DNA from: Pseudomonas sp.
Lineage (GTDB): Bacteria; Pseudomonadota; Gammaproteobacteria; Pseudomonadales; Pseudomonadaceae
Length of the DNA: 53,933 nucleotides
Assembly (NCBI RefSeq): GCF_030150285.1
Contig: NZ_JASLGE010000080.1
Coordinates: forward strand, 1 to 53,933
Reading direction: 5' to 3'
The notes under the pieces were generated by a model. The model was given only the letters and a program-made list of their open reading frames with translations. It was not told the origin of the DNA and ran no database searches. Every line of letters begins with the position of its first letter. Position 1 is the stretch's first letter. Positions 50,455-53,933 of this stretch are shown here, piece by piece. The translations under genes were made by a program, and so were the position numbers.

Positions 50455-51413
50455 CAATCAAACCCTCTTATGGCCAAGCCGCAAGCAGTCAACAACCTTG
50501 AAGCATCACCGCGCAAGGTATCAGGCGTGAGTACCGGGTTGAGGGCCATGGTTGCAAACGGGTTGGCCAACTGTGTCGGCAGCCCGCACTGCCCTTCAAT
50601 CCATACACCCAACATTGCTGGCAATGGGTTTTCGCCGTTCAGCAGAATCGAGCTGACAACCCCTCCAGTGCCGGACTCGGCAAACAGCGCAAGCCCGCGT
50701 CCGAGGTGCTCGAGTGCAGCCACTTTAAACGCCTCGTCATCAAGGCCGTCAGAACCGAAGAGTAACTCACGGGAATAGATCACCTGCTCTCGGCTTACCA
50801 CGCTCAGCAGCGTCGTGCGCAAGCCAAAGTCGACCACAGCTATTGCCCGGGAGGATTGCGCACCCGCCAGCACGCCAACAGCACGCGCCAAGCCATGGGC
50901 CTGAACGGTAATCACGCGTTCACTCAACCCGGCACGATTCAAAACGGTTTGATACCACGCCAATGTCGCCTGACGGCAAACAACTAACAACACATCAGAT
51001 CGCCCCGGATAATTGTGCGAACGCCCTTGCACCTCAAAGTCCAGCGCCATGTCCTCAAGACCATAAGGAACGTGCTGTTCAGCCTCAAGGCGCACATAGA
51101 GTTCAAGATCATCGCCCGTCAAATCAGCCTCTACCGCCAGGGTCTTACTGGTCGCCAGAGCGTCAGGAACCGCCACAACGGCCTGTCTAGCAAGCACATC
51201 CGCCTTTTCCAATGCGTTGGTCAACACCACAGCGACACTTTTGGGATCTGCGCTGGTCAGATCGCCTGAGGGCTTGATGAGCAACGGTTCAATGGCATAG
51301 GCCTCAAGCGTAAACACACTGCGTGAACGGCGCAATTCGACGATTTTTATCGATTGAGCACTGATATCGATGCCCACGCGGCGCTGAGATGTCTTGCTGA
51401 AAAATCCGGGCAC
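50454..51413 (-). CDS. pilM: Type IV pilus actin-like protein PilM
   Basis: 319 aa. Cytoplasmic FtsA-like protein that binds ATP and the PilN tail. RRVGIDISAQSIKIVEL (phosphate 1), AVVDFGLRTTLLSVVS (phosphate 2) and the adenosine-site region near 275 are seen. It is somewhat shorter than P. aeruginosa PilM (354 aa), mainly in internal loops and the C-terminus. The start is GTG. First gene of the pil run, divergent from ponA. Confidence 0.93.
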   Translation of the reverse strand: MPGFFSKTSQRRVGIDISAQSIKIVELRRSRSVFTLEAYAIEPLLIKPSGDLTSADPKSVAVVLTNALEKADVLARQAVVAVPDALATSKTLAVEADLTGDDLELYVRLEAEQHVPYGLEDMALDFEVQGRSHNYPGRSDVLLVVCRQATLAWYQTVLNRAGLSERVITVQAHGLARAVGVLAGAQSSRAIAVVDFGLRTTLLSVVSREQVIYSRELLFGSDGLDDEAFKVAALEHLGRGLALFAESGTGGVVSSILLNGENPLPAMLGVWIEGQCGLPTQLANPFATMALNPVLTPDTLRGDASRLLTACGLAIRGFD

Positions 51414-51495
51414 GGCTGTTTTCCCTAATGCAATCCGTCACTTACGGAGGGTAAAAAATGAGATCCGTTCAGAACCCCTTCTGACATGCGGCCCA

Positions 51496-51525
51496 TGACG
51501 CCCATGATCGAAAAATGCTTATAAT
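51496..51525 (+). promoter_or_regulatory. Candidate ponA promoter
   Basis: TATAAT at 51520-51525 is a perfect -10 box. The best -35 match is TGACGC (51496-51501), weak, with an 18-bp spacer. It lies 90 bp upstream of the ponA start in the 202-bp gap divergent to pilM. Confidence 0.5.
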
Positions 51526-51615
51526 GCCGGGCGATTTTTCCCGTACTGTCGACCCGCGCCGCCGCGCACTACTATGACGTGCACATCTATTCCTTAATCT
51601 GGAAATCCAAAAGCC

Positions 51616-53933
51616 TTGATTCGTCTGCTGAAGTTTTTCGGGTGGTCTTTCGTTGCTGTTATCTGCGGGCTTTTGCTCGTGTTAAGCGGCGCGTTTCTCT
51701 ATCTTAGTCCTGGCTTGCCGTCCGTAGAGTCGTTGAGAAGCATCCAGTTGCAGATTCCTTTGCGGGTTTACACCAGCGACGGGAAATTAATTGCAGAGTT
51801 TGGCGAAATGCGCCGCTCGCCCATCAAATTCGCCGACATTCCCCCCAATTTCATTAATGCCCTGCTTTCCGCAGAAGATGATAATTTCGCCAATCACTAT
51901 GGGGTCGACCCCAGCAGCCTGATGCGCGCCGCGACACAACTGGTAAAAAGCGGACACATTCAGTCAGGCGGCAGCACGATCACCATGCAGGTGGCGAAGA
52001 ACTATTTCCTGTCCAGTGAGCGGAGCTTTTCCCGTAAGACCAACGAAATCCTGTTGGCGCTGGAAATTGAGCGTGAGCTGACCAAGGACGAAATCCTTGA
52101 GCTGTACGTGAACAAAATTTATCTGGGCAACCGTGCTTACGGTATTGAGTCTGCGGCCCAGGTTTACTACGGCAAGTCCATTCGCGACCTCAGCCTGGCG
52201 CAGATGGCAATGATTGCCGGCCTGCCCAAAGCACCCTCACGCTTCAACCCGCTCGCCAACCCGGTCCGCAGCAAAGAACGCCGCGACTGGATCCTGGGCC
52301 GCATGTACAAGCTGGGCAAGATCGACCTGGCCAGCTATGAAGCCGCTATCGCTGAGCCGGTCGACGCCAGCTATCACGTCCCTACGCCCGAAGTCAGTGC
52401 GCCCTATATTGCTGAAATGGCACGCGCCGAAATGGTCGGCCGCTACGGAAGCGAGGCTTACACCGAGGGCTATCGCGTGACCACCACGGTACCGAGCGAC
52501 CTTCAGGGCCTGGCCAATACGGCGGTCCACGAAGGCCTGATGGCCTACGACCAACGCCACGGCTATCGAGGCCCGGAGTCGCGATTCCCTGGCAAAACCC
52601 GCGAGGCCTGGGCACAAGATCTCACCAAGCAGCGCCCCTTCAGCGGTCTTGAGCCCGCCATCGTGACCGAGGTCGACAAAAATGGCCTGCAGGTGCTGAC
52701 CCGTACCGGCGAGGCGCAGGTGCCGTGGGACAGCATGAAATGGGCACGACGCTTCCTGAACACCAACAGCATGGGGCCGGTACCTAAACAACCTTCGGAT
52801 GTAGCTCAGGTCGGCGATCTGATCCGCGTCCAGCCACAAGCCGATGGCAGCCTGAAATTTAGCCAGATCCCTAGCGTGCAGGGTGCTCTGGTCTCGCTTG
52901 ATCCGGACAACGGTGCCATTCGCGCGCTGGTGGGCGGCTTCGCTTTCGAGCAGAGTAACTACAACCGTGCGATGCAAGCCAAGCGCCAGCCGGGCTCAAG
53001 CTTCAAGCCTTTCATCTATAGCGCCGCGCTGGATAACGGTTACACCGCCGCCACACTGGTCAATGATGCACCCATCGTATTTGTTGACGAGTACCTGGAT
53101 AAAGTCTGGCGCCCGAAGAACGACACCAACACCTTCCTGGGCCCGATTCGCGTGCGCGAAGCCCTGTACAAGTCGCGCAACCTGGTCTCGATTCGCTTGC
53201 TGCAGAGCTTGGGCGTGGACCGCACCATCGACTACATCAGCAAGTTCGGCTTCAACAAACAGGACCTGCCGAACAACCTCTCGCTGGCCCTGGGCACCGC
53301 CACGCTGACGCCGATGGAAATCGCCACCGGCTGGAGCGTGTTCGCCAACGGCGGCTTCAAGGTCACACCGTACCTGATCGACAAGATCGAAAGCCGTAGC
53401 GGCGACACCCTGTTCACCGCCAACCCGCCGAGCGTACCGCCGGATGACGTTGCCAGCTCTTCACCGATTCCGGCACCTGCCGCCACCGACGCGCCAATCG
53501 CCAGCGCCGATGCGACGGGTACTGCGCCTGCTGCCCCTGCCACCGGCACCGGCAACGACGCCAGCCCGGCGCTGACCAGCGCTCCAGGTGCCCCGGCCTA
53601 TGCGCCGAGGATCATGGACGGGCGCACCACCTTTATCCTCAACAGCATGCTCGAGGACGTGATCAAGCTGGGTACCGGCCGCCGCGCACTGGCGCTGGGC
53701 CGTCCGGACATCGCCGGCAAGACCGGCACCACCAACGACTCCAAGGACGCCTGGTTTTCCGGCTACAACGCCGACTACATGACCACTGTGTGGACTGGCT
53801 TCGACCAGCCCGAAACCCTGGGCCGTCGCGAGTTCGGTGGCACCGTGGCGCTGCCGATCTGGATGGACTACATGGGCGCCGCCCTGAAGGACAAGCCAGC
53901 CCACACCCAGGCCGAGCCTGAAGGCATCGTCAG
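51616..53933 (+). CDS. ponA: Penicillin-binding protein 1A (PBP1A), 3' end outside window
   Basis: 772 complete codons visible. Bifunctional peptidoglycan glycosyltransferase/transpeptidase. N-terminal anchor helix (about 8-29), GT51 domain with catalytic Glu87 in SAEDDNFANHYG, GGSTITMQVAKNYF and KIYLGNRAYGIESAAQVYYG. An OB-like insert follows (about 290-420), then the transpeptidase with catalytic Ser461 in SSFK, SRN (520-522) and KTGTT (702). An Ala/Pro/Thr-rich low-complexity insert (about 612-662) interrupts the transpeptidase domain before RIMDGRTTFILNSML. The start is TTG at 51616, aligned with the PonA N-terminus RLLKF. Confidence 0.96.
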   Translation, partial: MIRLLKFFGWSFVAVICGLLLVLSGAFLYLSPGLPSVESLRSIQLQIPLRVYTSDGKLIAEFGEMRRSPIKFADIPPNFINALLSAEDDNFANHYGVDPSSLMRAATQLVKSGHIQSGGSTITMQVAKNYFLSSERSFSRKTNEILLALEIERELTKDEILELYVNKIYLGNRAYGIESAAQVYYGKSIRDLSLAQMAMIAGLPKAPSRFNPLANPVRSKERRDWILGRMYKLGKIDLASYEAAIAEPVDASYHVPTPEVSAPYIAEMARAEMVGRYGSEAYTEGYRVTTTVPSDLQGLANTAVHEGLMAYDQRHGYRGPESRFPGKTREAWAQDLTKQRPFSGLEPAIVTEVDKNGLQVLTRTGEAQVPWDSMKWARRFLNTNSMGPVPKQPSDVAQVGDLIRVQPQADGSLKFSQIPSVQGALVSLDPDNGAIRALVGGFAFEQSNYNRAMQAKRQPGSSFKPFIYSAALDNGYTAATLVNDAPIVFVDEYLDKVWRPKNDTNTFLGPIRVREALYKSRNLVSIRLLQSLGVDRTIDYISKFGFNKQDLPNNLSLALGTATLTPMEIATGWSVFANGGFKVTPYLIDKIESRSGDTLFTANPPSVPPDDVASSSPIPAPAATDAPIASADATGTAPAAPATGTGNDASPALTSAPGAPAYAPRIMDGRTTFILNSMLEDVIKLGTGRRALALGRPDIAGKTGTTNDSKDAWFSGYNADYMTTVWTGFDQPETLGRREFGGTVALPIWMDYMGAALKDKPAHTQAEPEGIV

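Overview
The window is chromosomal DNA of a Pseudomonas, most likely from the P. fluorescens/P. fragi side of the genus. The evidence is high GC, Pseudomonas-type REP elements (GTAGGAGCGAGCTTGCTCGC with a GATCTTTTGATCTT tail), and a gene order that I recall as closely following the P. aeruginosa aceF-dipA-msrA ... nhaP2-mscK-selO ... LysR/MFS ... hemE-gltD-gltB-damX-aroB-aroK-pilQPONM-ponA block. No rRNA, tRNA, CRISPR array, insertion sequence or prophage gene was seen. Species assignment is inference.

Layout, left to right. 1-1015: 3' end of aceF (pyruvate dehydrogenase E2) with two hairpin terminators and a REP cluster. 1469-6400: a PhoD-like phosphoesterase, the c-di-GMP phosphodiesterase dipA (degenerate GGDEF, intact EAL) and msrA. 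6493-7329: rlmJ. 7562-13437: divergent putP/putA (proline uptake and catabolism) around a control region with six GTTGCA half-sites, the motif bound by the PutA autorepressor. 13520-14008: a small unknown membrane protein. 14287-20928: nhaP2, mscK and selO. 21015-24645: trxC, a ParA-like ATPase and a divergent LysR/MFS pair.

24655-36040, minus strand: an accessory block of 13 tightly packed genes. In transcription order it has a secreted chitin-active AA10 lytic polysaccharide monooxygenase (LPMO, GbpA type), a cytochrome b561-like membrane protein, and a complete type II secretion system core, gspC to gspM, with most genes overlapping or separated by only 2-3 nt. The LPMO is the obvious candidate substrate of the secretion machine, and the b-type cytochrome is a candidate redox partner. 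The LPMO/cytochrome end is clearly more AT-rich than the gsp genes, so the block looks composite. This is the most interesting part of the window.

36435-43691, minus strand: hemE, then gltB-gltD (glutamate synthase; gltB is upstream). 44024-51413, minus strand: pilM-N-O-P-Q, aroK, aroB and a DamX-like AAA/SPOR protein in one run (type IV pilus alignment complex and secretin, shikimate pathway, cell division). PilQ is short and has no AMIN domains. 51616-53933: divergent ponA/mrcA (PBP1A), cut by the window end.

Most other long reading frames, especially those antisense to putA, nhaP2, gltB and putP, are shadows produced by high GC and were left out. Start codons were chosen from Shine-Dalgarno position, overlap with the upstream stop and family N-termini. 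Several starts are GTG or TTG.
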